This document shows positions 25,884 to 34,203 of a stretch of 53,894 nucleotides of DNA, in pieces (within the stretch, counting starts at the first letter, position 1; each line of letters opens with the position of its first letter). The stretch spans positions 1-53,894 of the forward strand of contig CAZZCX010000007.1 of the NCBI GenBank assembly GCA_964653195.1, in the 5' to 3' direction. Origin of the DNA: CAYMDS01 sp964653195. Its GTDB lineage: Bacteria > Patescibacteriota > Microgenomatia > Levybacterales > UBA12049. Made by a program: the position numbers and the translations under genes. Below the pieces are notes generated by a model. The model made no database searches and was not told the origin of the DNA. It was given only the letters and a program-made list of their open reading frames with translations.

Positions 25884-26795
25884 TTATTGACAAATTTGCG
25901 TTGCGATATTCGCGAAAAATTGATCCAGTTGGTTTATGTCAGGAGAGAAATAGGCTTTTCCGCCAGTCGAATCTGCGACTTGTTGGAGCATATCAAAATC
26001 AACTTCCCCAAAGCCTATTGTGTGATAAATAATCCCATGCTCAGTATGTCCTTTCATGGCTTCGTCCAAAGCTGCCTGCTTAGGTGAAATACTTAATCTC
26101 TCACCAGTAGGACTATAATATTTATTAGCTTTACCATCAGTTAATATTATAGCGTTAGGAATAATCCCCGTTCTTTTCTTGACTGCAATATCTTCATTTG
26201 CTGTAAATATTCCACAGTGAATACATGTAAATCCAGCAGTAAAAATTGAATTGATACCGTTTTTAACAAATGAAAAATTATTGGTGAGGGTGCTTGTGAG
26301 TTTACTTGCGTCAGCGAAAGTTGTGACACCTATTCTGCTTTGTGTGTTTACAGAAATAGCATCAACAAATCGAATGGCTGCTGCTTTAGTAAGATTCATC
26401 TTATTGTCTGTATTCATTGAGTCTGATTTATCGATTATCAGCATAGTGTCTGAAATGGTTTGATTGCATGATGGCATAGAAGAGGAAGTAGGGGATATAG
26501 ATGCGGACGCAGTATGGGGAGTAGGAGTAATCCAAAACGTTTCCATGCTCATTGGATTTTGAGTTGGTTCTGATGCTGTATTTCTTTGTGCTGCGCTGTC
26601 ATTTCTGCTATCTGATGCCTGATTTGCGTTGGCCGGCAAAGAGCTTCTATCTTCCGACGATAGCGCGCCACCGACGATTCCAACAATACCCGTTACTACA
26701 AAAACTATAAGTAACAACGGAGAAACTCTGCCTTTCAACCCCCAAGGCCTTGTTAAGCTACAGAAAACTATTTTTACTAAAGACAAGATGGTCAT
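25884..26795 (-). CDS. Membrane-anchored von Willebrand factor A domain protein
   Basis: 303 residues. A membrane helix (residues 25-46, SPLLLIVFVVTGIVGIVGGA) is followed by a Ser/Thr/Pro-rich linker and a vWA domain from about residue 112. The metal site is complete: D122-K-S124-D-S126, a Thr in the middle (GITTFADA region), and the Asp of ILTDGKAN. vWA domains bind protein or surface ligands through a metal ion. The topology places the domain outside the cell. Convergent with trpS, with a seven-base gap. No partner ATPase is nearby. Confidence 0.88.
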   Translation of the reverse strand: MTILSLVKIVFCSLTRPWGLKGRVSPLLLIVFVVTGIVGIVGGALSSEDRSSLPANANQASDSRNDSAAQRNTASEPTQNPMSMETFWITPTPHTASASISPTSSSMPSCNQTISDTMLIIDKSDSMNTDNKMNLTKAAAIRFVDAISVNTQSRIGVTTFADASKLTSTLTNNFSFVKNGINSIFTAGFTCIHCGIFTANEDIAVKKRTGIIPNAIILTDGKANKYYSPTGERLSISPKQAALDEAMKGHTEHGIIYHTIGFGEVDFDMLQQVADSTGGKAYFSPDINQLDQFFANIATQICQ

Positions 26796-26948
26796 GTGAT
26801 AATATATAAACTATAGTAAGTATTAGTTGCTCAAGTCAATAAACGACTATTTTATTTAGATAGTATAAATATTTATTTAAGTTTTGGAAGAATTATATAT
26901 TATATATTCGGTTAGATTTAGATTATAGCAACAGATTTGGTAGTGTGA

Positions 26949-26954
26949 TATACT
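26949..26954 (+). promoter_or_regulatory. Extended -10 box before ftsH
   Basis: TGA-TATACT, ten bases before the ftsH ATG, predicting a leader of only about three or four bases. Confidence 0.45.
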
Positions 26955-26964
26955 CGGTAAGATT

Positions 26965-28836
26965 ATGGCAGGAAACGGTAAAAAAAGTCCTCTAAATAAT
27001 AAGAAAAAAATAATCAAAGTAAAGATAAAACCTTCCTGGAAAAACTTACTTCTATATGGGTTTATAGCATTTTTCGCACTCCTACTTTTTAGTGGATTTT
27101 CAGGAGATTATAATTCCTATCAATCAGTTTCAATTTCTGAAGTAATTAATGATGTAAGGCGTGGTCAAGTCAGTGAAATAGTAGTAAATGGTGACAAACT
27201 TGTTGTGAAAGAAAAAGATAGGACAGTTGAAGCCGCTAAGGAAAGAGGATCAGATGTTTATGCATTATTTAGTGATGCAGGAGTTCAGCTAAAGAATACG
27301 AAGGTAACAGTCAAAGATGAATCAGGTTTGAATAATTGGATAAACCTTGCATCTGCAATTCTCCCCGTCGTTTTAATGATCGCCTTTTTCTATTTCATCT
27401 TTAGACAGGCCAGGGGAGCACAGGAAAATATATTTTCATTTGGTCAATCCAGAGCAAAACTTTTCTCTAAGGATATGCCAAAAACTACATTTGCGGATGT
27501 AGCGGGAGTGGACGAGGCTAAGCAGGAGCTTACTGAGGTCGTAGATTTTCTTAAAAATCCAGCAAAGTATAAAGCTATGGGAGCGAGAACTCCTAAGGGG
27601 GTACTTATGATAGGCCCTGCCGGTACAGGGAAAACACTACTTGCAAGAGCGACTGCGGGGGAGGCGAATGTCGCATTCTTCTCTATGGCAGGATCTGAAT
27701 TTATGGAAATGCTTGTAGGAGTTGGCGCATCTAGGGTGAGAGATCTTTTTAATACTGCGAAAAAAAGCCAGCCTTCAATTATCTTTATTGATGAGGTTGA
27801 TGCTATAGGTAGACAGCGTGGTGCGGGATTCATGGGGGGACATGATGAACGCGAGCAAACACTCAATCAGATTCTTGTTGAGATGGATGGATTTACTCAA
27901 AACGAACAGATAGTGGTGATAGCAGCTACCAATAGGCCTGATGTTTTGGATCCTGCTTTGATAAGACCGGGAAGGTTTGATAGGCGAGTAATGCTTGATC
28001 TTCCAGATATAGAGGGTAGAAAAGCGATATTAGGAATTCATGCAAAAGGAAAACCCTTTATAGCGGACGTAGTCTGGGAGAAGGTGGCAAAGAGAACTGT
28101 CGGATTTTCAGGTGCAGATTTAGAGAATATGCTAAATGAAGCTGCGATCTTAGCTGCTAGGTTGAATAAAAAAGCAATTGACATGAAAGATCTTGAAGAA
28201 GCAGCGACGAAAGTGAAACTGGGACCTGAGAAAAAAAGGCTACAGACAGAAGAGGATAGAAGAATGACAGCGTATCATGAAGCTGGGCATGCCATGGTCA
28301 GCTGGTATATGCCACATATGGATCCAGTTCACAGAATCTCTATCATCTCTCGTGGCATGAGTCTAGGGCATACAATGATGGAACCAATTGAGAGAACTCA
28401 TGAGACAGAGATACATTTACTTGAGCAGATAGCCGTAATGCTTGGTGGACGTGCAGCAGAAACTTTGATATTTGATACTATCTCGACAGGTGCATCTGAT
28501 GATATAGCCAAGGCGACGGAAGTAGCACGCGCAATGGTGACAAGGTTTGGTATGAGTAAATTAGGACCTATTAATTTAGATACAGAACGTCGAATGATGT
28601 ATGAGCCGACAGATGTATCTCCGGAAATGCAAGCAAAAATAGATTTGGAGGTAAAAGCGATTATGGACAAAGCTTTTATAGAGGCAATGGATATCTTAAA
28701 AGGAATTAAAGACAAATTGGATGTTGTAGCTATTGAGCTTCTTAAGAAAGAAACTATTGAGTCTGAAGATTTCGTAACATTGGTAGGTGAGAAAAATCTT
28801 CCAAAGGCAAAAGTCGCCAAACTCCCTAAATCATAA
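26965..28836 (+). CDS. ftsH: ATP-dependent zinc metalloprotease FtsH
   Basis: 623 residues. FtsH is a hexameric membrane AAA+ protease that degrades misfolded membrane proteins and some regulators. Two N-terminal membrane helices flank a small outer domain (about residues 30-45 and 125-145). The Walker A motif GPAGTGKT is near 216-223, Walker B IIFIDEVDAIG near 270, the second region of homology near NRPDVLDPALIRPGRFD, and the zinc site HEAGH at about 438-442, with the third ligand Asp in the STGASDDI segment. All key residues are present. Confidence 0.97.
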   Translation: MAGNGKKSPLNNKKKIIKVKIKPSWKNLLLYGFIAFFALLLFSGFSGDYNSYQSVSISEVINDVRRGQVSEIVVNGDKLVVKEKDRTVEAAKERGSDVYALFSDAGVQLKNTKVTVKDESGLNNWINLASAILPVVLMIAFFYFIFRQARGAQENIFSFGQSRAKLFSKDMPKTTFADVAGVDEAKQELTEVVDFLKNPAKYKAMGARTPKGVLMIGPAGTGKTLLARATAGEANVAFFSMAGSEFMEMLVGVGASRVRDLFNTAKKSQPSIIFIDEVDAIGRQRGAGFMGGHDEREQTLNQILVEMDGFTQNEQIVVIAATNRPDVLDPALIRPGRFDRRVMLDLPDIEGRKAILGIHAKGKPFIADVVWEKVAKRTVGFSGADLENMLNEAAILAARLNKKAIDMKDLEEAATKVKLGPEKKRLQTEEDRRMTAYHEAGHAMVSWYMPHMDPVHRISIISRGMSLGHTMMEPIERTHETEIHLLEQIAVMLGGRAAETLIFDTISTGASDDIAKATEVARAMVTRFGMSKLGPINLDTERRMMYEPTDVSPEMQAKIDLEVKAIMDKAFIEAMDILKGIKDKLDVVAIELLKKETIESEDFVTLVGEKNLPKAKVAKLPKS

Positions 28837-28851
28837 ATACTTCTTAATTGA

Positions 28852-28857
28852 TATAAT
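28852..28857 (+). promoter_or_regulatory. Extended -10 box, leaderless arrangement, before the exonuclease gene
   Basis: TGA-TATAAT with exactly six bases to the ATG at 28864, so the transcript should start at the start codon. No -35 match. Confidence 0.55.
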
Positions 28858-28863
28858 TCTAAT

Positions 28864-29793
28864 ATGCATAAACTTCTTTTAATTGATGGGAATGCAATTG
28901 TGCATAGAGCCTATCATGCTTTGCCCCCGCTTACATCTCCTGACGGAACTGTCGTAAATGCTCTTTATGGATTTCTGAGTATGTTTCTTACTGTTATAAC
29001 TAATCTAAAACCTGAGTATGTGATAGTCAGCTTCGATATCAGTAAGCCAACTCATAGACAGGCTCTTTATGCTGGATATCAAAGCGGAAGACCATCACTT
29101 ACTGATGATTTGATATCGCAATTTGTGATGATTCATGAAGCTTTAGTGAAAATGAACATATCTATTTTTGAGATTGAAGGTTATGAAGCTGATGATGTTA
29201 TCGGAACGCTCGCTACTCAAGTGGCGAAAATACATACCAATAATACAAATAAACAAATTGAGACAATTATACTGACGGGGGATCGGGATTTACTTCAGCT
29301 TGTGAATAAAACCACTAAGGTTCTTATGCCAATTGTAGGAGTTAAGGAGACTAAATTATATGATGAGGAAGCTGTGGAGGAGAAATTCGGCGTCAAACCA
29401 TCTCAGTTTATAGATTACAAAGCATTGGTTGGAGACGCTTCAGATGGGTATCCCGGTGTTTCGGGTATTGGCCCAAAGACCGCAAGTAGCTTACTTTCGA
29501 AATTCCAGACTTTTGAATACATGTATGAAAACTTAGGGGAATTACCACCGAAAATTGCTGAAAAGCTCGCAATTGATGCTGAGCAGGCAGCGCTTGCAAA
29601 GAAGCTTGCGACTATAGTTATAGATGTACCATTGACATGCAGAGTTGAGGAGAGTAAGTGGATAGATTTTAATACGAAAGGTGCTATGGAAGTATTTCAA
29701 TTGTTTGGATTTGATAGTTTGATTAGAAGGTTTGGACCCCTTTTTAAGGATGTGAATGAAAACAAGAATGGAGAACAGTTAGGGTTATTGTAA
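28864..29793 (+). CDS. Free-standing 5'-3' exonuclease (PolI N-domain type)
   Basis: 309 residues. The protein corresponds to the 5'-nuclease domain of DNA polymerase I, which removes RNA primers and flaps. Seen: LLIDGNAIVHRAYHALPP with the first metal Asp, the helical arch segment ending YQSGRPSLTDDL, EIEGYEADDVIGTLA, LTGDRDLLQLV, and the helix-hairpin-helix region VGDASDGYPGVSGIGPKTASSLL. No 3'-5' exonuclease or polymerase domain follows; the gene ends at 29793 and the next gene is a glycosyltransferase. A stand-alone nuclease is known in several bacteria; whether polA exists elsewhere in this genome is not visible. Confidence 0.92.
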   Translation: MHKLLLIDGNAIVHRAYHALPPLTSPDGTVVNALYGFLSMFLTVITNLKPEYVIVSFDISKPTHRQALYAGYQSGRPSLTDDLISQFVMIHEALVKMNISIFEIEGYEADDVIGTLATQVAKIHTNNTNKQIETIILTGDRDLLQLVNKTTKVLMPIVGVKETKLYDEEAVEEKFGVKPSQFIDYKALVGDASDGYPGVSGIGPKTASSLLSKFQTFEYMYENLGELPPKIAEKLAIDAEQAALAKKLATIVIDVPLTCRVEESKWIDFNTKGAMEVFQLFGFDSLIRRFGPLFKDVNENKNGEQLGLL

Positions 29794-29870
29794 TATTTTT
29801 TATTAACGAGTTAACGGGTTTGCAAATTATTAACGCGTTAATCAATAACTCGTTAATAGATTAATAAAAT

Positions 29871-31064
29871 ATGAAAATTGCACTAGTTCATGATTATATA
29901 AAAGAATACGGTGGGGCTGAAAGGGTACTTGAAACGCTGCATGAGATTTACCCTGATGCTCCTGTTTTTACGAGTGTATATCTACCGAAGTTTTTAGGAC
30001 CTCACAGAGAAAGGTTTAATCCGCAAGATGGTGGATGGGATATTCGTACATCATTTCTTCAGAAAATCCCTTTTAAGGAGAAGCTTATTAGTCCATTTCG
30101 ATTAATTTCGTCTGTAGCTTTCAGGCAATTTGATTTTTCGGAATTCGATGTGGTTATCATATCTGCAACAGGTGCATATTTTCCAAACGCAATAGCAGGT
30201 AGTTATAAGCAAAAAACAAAAAGTAAAAATGAATCAAAAAAGATAGAAACTAAGTTTATAACTTACTGCCATACGCCTCCCCGTTATCTTTACGGATATT
30301 TAACAGCAAGAAATTGGAAGAAGAATATCTTAATTAGAGTTATAGCTGAGACTGTAAATCATTTCCTAAGAATGTTGGATTTCAAGTATGCACAAAATGT
30401 CGATCAATTTATCGCTAATTCTGAAGAGGTAAAAAGTAGAATTTTTAAATTCTATAAAAAAGATGCGATAGTTATTTATCCACCGGTAGAGCTGCAGAAT
30501 AAAATTTCAAGACTTAAGACTCAAGAAAAAAAGGAGTATTATTTGGCTGGGGGGAGATTGGCACGAGCGAAGCATATCGATCTTATTATTAATTCATTTA
30601 TTCAAATAGGTTCGCCATTGAAAGTATTCGGAAAAGGATTTGCGGGTCATGAGGAGGAGTTAAGGAGATTGGTAAAAAATGCAGGGCAGAAGGCAAATAG
30701 CGGTAGTAATATTGAATTTTTGGGTGAAATAAGTGAAAGGGAAAAATATGAATTGCTTACTAATGCAAAAGCATTTGTTTTCGCATCGGAGGACGAAGAT
30801 TTCGGAATATTGCCAGTTGAGGCGATGAGTTGCGGTACACCCGTTATTGCTTTCAAGTCCGGTGGAGTTAAGGAAACGGTTATTGATGGTAAGACTGGAT
30901 TGTTTTTCGACAAATTAAACATAAGTAGTCTTATGGATGCAATTAAAAAATTTGAATCTATGAAATTTGATTCGGAAGCGTGCTGCAGGCAAGCAGAAAA
31001 GTTTTCTAAAGATAGATTTAAATTGGAAATCAAAAAATTCATTGAAGTAGGTTTGAAGACTTGA
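29871..31064 (+). CDS. Glycosyltransferase family 4
   Basis: 397 residues, GT-B fold. The N-terminal domain opens with KIALVHDYIKEYGGAERVLE, the acceptor-binding loop of GT4 enzymes. The C-terminal donor domain has GGRLARAKHIDLIINSF, then EFLGEISEREKYELL and the nucleotide-sugar motif FVFASEDEDFGILPVEAMSCGTPV (given in two parts here: SEDEDFGILPVEAMSCG). The sugar and acceptor are unknown; a role in surface glycan synthesis is likely. The 77 bases upstream consist mainly of TTAACG-type short repeats. Confidence 0.92.
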   Translation: MKIALVHDYIKEYGGAERVLETLHEIYPDAPVFTSVYLPKFLGPHRERFNPQDGGWDIRTSFLQKIPFKEKLISPFRLISSVAFRQFDFSEFDVVIISATGAYFPNAIAGSYKQKTKSKNESKKIETKFITYCHTPPRYLYGYLTARNWKKNILIRVIAETVNHFLRMLDFKYAQNVDQFIANSEEVKSRIFKFYKKDAIVIYPPVELQNKISRLKTQEKKEYYLAGGRLARAKHIDLIINSFIQIGSPLKVFGKGFAGHEEELRRLVKNAGQKANSGSNIEFLGEISEREKYELLTNAKAFVFASEDEDFGILPVEAMSCGTPVIAFKSGGVKETVIDGKTGLFFDKLNISSLMDAIKKFESMKFDSEACCRQAEKFSKDRFKLEIKKFIEVGLKT

Positions 31065-31091
31065 TGATATCAGATTTATAATTTCAAGAAT

Positions 31092-32849
31092 ATGGATGAA
31101 GGTGTACGAGATGGATTTAAAGGTGATCAGTTAGCGGGTGAACCTAATTCGCGTAAAGAAAATTCCTCATCTGTTATTGAATTAACCCCTTTAAATATTA
31201 GAAATGCTGAAAGACGATTAGTTATTCAAAGTGCTGCAGAAAAACTTGACAAAGAAGAGCCTGTTCGGCTGCCTGTAGATGTAGTTAAATGTCTAGTTTC
31301 AAGAGTGTTTTTGGAAAATATTCAATTTGTCGACAGAGATGATGAGCAACAGGAAGAGGTTTTATGGCCTGAGTCATCAGTGGGTCAGTATGTAAATGCA
31401 GGGTCTAATAAAATCAGAGAACAAGAATCGCCAATAGTTTATCAAGGTAAATTTAGATTTAAAGAAGGTATATATGATGCTGAAGATAGTTTAATGAACA
31501 TCGCATTCGAATCGATGGATCAGTTGGGTGATGATGAGAGGAGAGAAATTACAAAGTGGGTACTAGGAATGCACCATTTATTTCCTGTTATTGGAAATTC
31601 TTACGGGATTGACTTTGATGCAGCGTTTGTCAGATTTATAAACAGTTCGCCAAATAGCGAAGAATTATTTGGTATGGCTTTGGATCATGCTTACGATAAT
31701 CTAGATGAATATCATTATCTCAGTCGATATTTTACTCAATCCGAATATGATTCTGTTCGCGTCTCAAGAATTAATGATTTAGTATTCAATTTAGCGCATG
31801 GGACAATGGATAAAATACCTGAATATCTTGAGGTTCAAGCTGATGACGTGAAGATTAAGAAATTATTAGGCGTGTGGATTGACCAGCTAGATTATCCAAG
31901 AGTCATTAATCAATTCAGGAAATATATGGATGAGCATCCAACTGATAGAGAAAGACTTGAGAGAATAGGTAGAATGTTAATAGGTGCTGATCCCGATGAT
32001 GCAAGCGTCAAGTTTCATACCCATTTGGGAGACATATATAAAGAGGTAGATTTTGAAAACTATCCTGCGAATTTGGCAGCTACAGAACACGAAATTGATT
32101 TATTGATGGCACAAATTAAAGACGGAGATGTAATTTTGGAAAAAGGATGCGGTGCAGGTAGAATCGCAAATGCATTAGCTGAAAGAATTGCGATTTTAAA
32201 TAGACCTGAACAAGAAAAGATTGAAAGGGGTGAAGAGGGGAAAATATTAAATGTTAAAATAATTGCTTTTGATTCATCGGAAGTAAATATAAAAAAAGCG
32301 AAGGCAGGCGACGTGACCGGTACAATCGGATATTTTCAGGGAGATTGGAATAACATCCCTTTGGGAGATGAAAGCGTAGATTTAATTATTGATTTGGGTA
32401 GAAATAATACCCATGCTGAAAGTCAGGATGGATTATATAATGCTTTATTGGCTCCAGCTAGAGTTTTAAAGCAAGGGGGGAAGCTGCTTGTTGATTGGCC
32501 GGATCCTAATAAAGGTGAGTATTTAGAGAATAGAGTAAATTATATGAAGTTATTAAAAAGTATGTACATACCAATAGATCCTGACAATCCTATTCAGTTA
32601 CAAAACTTTTCATATGTATATGACGGTCCAGATAGACAAGACGGCAAGTATATTAATGTGTATAACAGATATGTACCCGGTTTTGATGACTTAAGAACTA
32701 TATATAGCTCTGCCGGTTTAGTTTTAGAAGAGTTGTCAGCAGAAACTCGCTTACCTATTGAAGGCTGGCGTGAGTCAGAGAATATATATTTTATAGCTAC
32801 AAAAGATCATACGGAAGATGCTAATGGCTCTATTGCTAAAAGCATTTAA
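31092..32849 (+). CDS. Two-part protein with C-terminal SAM-dependent methyltransferase domain
   Basis: 585 residues. Residues 1-330 are acidic, helical and not recognised. Residues 335-580 form a class I methyltransferase: motif I VILEKGCGAGRI near 344-356 (Lys in place of the more usual Asp/Val before GCG), the acidic residue at the end of strand 2 (IIAFDSSEVN), and DESVDLIIDLG followed by LKQGGKLLVDWPDP. The target molecule is unknown. It follows a glycosyltransferase by 27 bases, which allows a shared surface-glycan role. It overlaps the convergent TrmB-family gene by four bases. Confidence 0.8.
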   Translation: MDEGVRDGFKGDQLAGEPNSRKENSSSVIELTPLNIRNAERRLVIQSAAEKLDKEEPVRLPVDVVKCLVSRVFLENIQFVDRDDEQQEEVLWPESSVGQYVNAGSNKIREQESPIVYQGKFRFKEGIYDAEDSLMNIAFESMDQLGDDERREITKWVLGMHHLFPVIGNSYGIDFDAAFVRFINSSPNSEELFGMALDHAYDNLDEYHYLSRYFTQSEYDSVRVSRINDLVFNLAHGTMDKIPEYLEVQADDVKIKKLLGVWIDQLDYPRVINQFRKYMDEHPTDRERLERIGRMLIGADPDDASVKFHTHLGDIYKEVDFENYPANLAATEHEIDLLMAQIKDGDVILEKGCGAGRIANALAERIAILNRPEQEKIERGEEGKILNVKIIAFDSSEVNIKKAKAGDVTGTIGYFQGDWNNIPLGDESVDLIIDLGRNNTHAESQDGLYNALLAPARVLKQGGKLLVDWPDPNKGEYLENRVNYMKLLKSMYIPIDPDNPIQLQNFSYVYDGPDRQDGKYINVYNRYVPGFDDLRTIYSSAGLVLEELSAETRLPIEGWRESENIYFIATKDHTEDANGSIAKSI

Positions 32850-33622
32850 GAATTAAGTAATTGTGCAGAATTTCCGCCAATCCAGGCCAGATCAAAGAAT
32901 GCTTTCATAGTTTGTGCTATCTGAGGATGGGTAATTACGACACCTATCAATGATTCACCCTTTTTATAATTAATAAACCCAACTTTATTTCCATATATAA
33001 CTAGTTCATGTTGAATAGGAAATTTATCTGAGTCTACTCTTATGGTTTCCCGGAGCTCTTTATTGTCTAAACTCTCATAAACATCTGCCCATTTTCCTGA
33101 AGCAACAATTACCTTTGCATGTATGCCAAGTCTCACCCTCTTTCTTACAAAAGTTGTCGTCAGCCATTTATAGAGCAAGGGGTCAACCTCTGCGGTTTGT
33201 AACACAGAATAAACTGTTTTACCTTCTTTCAATAAATCTTCATATATTTCTTTCAATCCATCTAATCCTTCATATGTGCGAACGACAGGTTTTTCGACAG
33301 CCATGATATAGCTTGAGGTAAGCTGGGGGAGAATGGATTGGATATCTTTTTTCGCGCGGTCAAGTTCATTATATTGTGCTTCTGCAAGGCTTAGAAGCTT
33401 AATTGGTGACTCAGGTCTGAAATGCATTTTTTTCTCGAAGTCTCTTTTGGATACTAAGCCTTTCTTTTCAAGGTTCTGGAGAGAGAGATAGAGAGTCGGG
33501 CGCTTTAGATCAGTTTCCTGTTGTATTTTCCAGATCGGTACTTCCCCGAGCTTCAAGAGAAGCTCGTATAAATTAGCCTCGTTTTTAGATAATCCGATGG
33601 TTTGTAAAAAAGAAATTGACAC
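32846..33622 (-). CDS. TrmB-family transcriptional regulator
   Basis: 258 residues. A winged helix-turn-helix (residues 8-75: LSKNEANLYELLLKLG, RPTLYLSLQNLEKKGLV) is followed by a coiled segment (residues 78-100) and a phospholipase-D-like effector domain, as in TrmB regulators, which are common in archaea and control sugar metabolism there. The start is GTG at 33622. A consensus promoter puts the transcript start only about five bases upstream, so the mRNA is almost leaderless. Target genes are not identified; it is divergent from the structured RNA and secreted-protein region. Confidence 0.88.
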   Translation of the reverse strand: MSISFLQTIGLSKNEANLYELLLKLGEVPIWKIQQETDLKRPTLYLSLQNLEKKGLVSKRDFEKKMHFRPESPIKLLSLAEAQYNELDRAKKDIQSILPQLTSSYIMAVEKPVVRTYEGLDGLKEIYEDLLKEGKTVYSVLQTAEVDPLLYKWLTTTFVRKRVRLGIHAKVIVASGKWADVYESLDNKELRETIRVDSDKFPIQHELVIYGNKVGFINYKKGESLIGVVITHPQIAQTMKAFFDLAWIGGNSAQLLNS

Positions 33623-33633
33623 TTTGCTCTTAT

Positions 33634-33662
33634 ATTATAGCAATTAAATTCGATTTTGTCAA
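33634..33662 (-). promoter_or_regulatory. Consensus promoter of the TrmB-family gene
   Basis: On the minus strand TTGACA (33662-33657), a 17-base spacer, and TATAAT (33639-33634). Both boxes are perfect. The GTG start is 11 bases after the -10 box. Confidence 0.85.
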
Positions 33663-33791
33663 GTATTTTGTCATAATGAACTGACATTTATAACTATACC
33701 CTGCAGTCAATAGCAATAATAGCTTCACTATTGAGGTAAATTATGAATAATTATCTCTCTCGTTATATTTGTCTTTTTATGTCATAAACAC

Positions 33792-33820
33792 TTGACAATT
33801 AAATTATAGGCTGTTATACT
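33792..33820 (+). promoter_or_regulatory. Promoter of the structured RNA candidate
   Basis: TTGACA (33792-33797), a 17-base spacer, TATACT (33815-33820). Predicted start near 33827. No reading frame follows; the folded segment does. Confidence 0.8.
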
Positions 33821-33826
33821 CGCAGC

Positions 33827-34060
33827 TGTAAGTTAAGCATTTAGATATTTAACAAGTAAAAAGGCATTGGGTTATAGATTGAAACTTCTGCTTTACAGTA
33901 GCAATACTGTGAAGTGAATAGCGTTTCAATACTTTCCCTTGTATGGACATCACCGCTTCAAGGTAATTTCAATTTAGCTGTAAAAGCTAAATTGAAATAA
34001 ACTGATACGCGAAGTGGCTGATAGTCCATACAAAAGCCTTTTATGTTGGTTTAAGTTTTC
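33827..34060 (+). ncRNA. Candidate novel structured RNA (three-way junction)
   Basis: Closing stem: AAAAGGC (33859-33865) with GCCTTTT (34036-34042). Arm 1: ATTGAAAC/GTTTCAAT (33878-33885 with 33923-33930), inside it a ten-pair stem 33891-33900 with 33905-33914 capped by the GNRA-type loop GCAA. Arm 2: ten perfect pairs TTGTATGGAC/GTCCATACAA (33939-33948 with 34024-34033), then an imperfect stem (33949-33959 with 34011-34022), then a perfect 14-pair hairpin (33966-33979 with 33985-33998). Nesting is complete and a consensus promoter stands about 30 bases upstream. It does not show tmRNA, RNase P, SRP or 6S hallmarks. The 3' end is uncertain. Confidence 0.65.
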
Positions 34061-34123
34061 GGGAGTGAATAAGATTAAATAATATTTATTACACATTACT
34101 TACGTTTTAATTAGTTAATTTAC

Positions 34124-34152
34124 TTGACAAACACACAACAAAGATTTAGTAT
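34124..34152 (+). promoter_or_regulatory. Promoter for the secreted-protein gene
   Basis: TTGACA (34124-34129), a 17-base spacer and TAGTAT (34147-34152). The predicted transcript starts near 34159, immediately at a terminator-like hairpin. Confidence 0.65.
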
Positions 34153-34159
34153 GTTGCTG

Positions 34160-34188
34160 CCTGCACTTGTTGCAGGTTTTGTTTTTTA
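34160..34188 (+). terminator. Terminator-like hairpin at the very start of the transcript
   Basis: CCTGCA-cttgt-TGCAGG (34160-34176) followed by TTTTGTTTTTT. Because it lies at the predicted transcript start, it may act as an attenuator or a protective 5' hairpin rather than ending an upstream transcript; it could also terminate the structured RNA. Confidence 0.55.
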
Positions 34189-34203
34189 TACGTACATATT
34201 TAT

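Larger units (their letters stand above)
33623..34203. other. 580-base gene-free region with promoters and a structured RNA
   Basis: The largest gene-free stretch in the window. It holds the minus-strand TrmB promoter, a plus-strand promoter at 33792-33820, a strongly foldable segment at 33858-34042, and a further promoter/hairpin unit at 34124-34190 before the next gene. No open frame of note. Confidence 0.8.

Noticed and set aside
33858..34042. tmRNA, RNase P RNA, SRP RNA or 6S RNA
   Set aside because: None of the conserved cores (tRNA-like ends with tag frame, RNase P signature boxes, SRP tetraloop domain, single long bubble-hairpin) is present.
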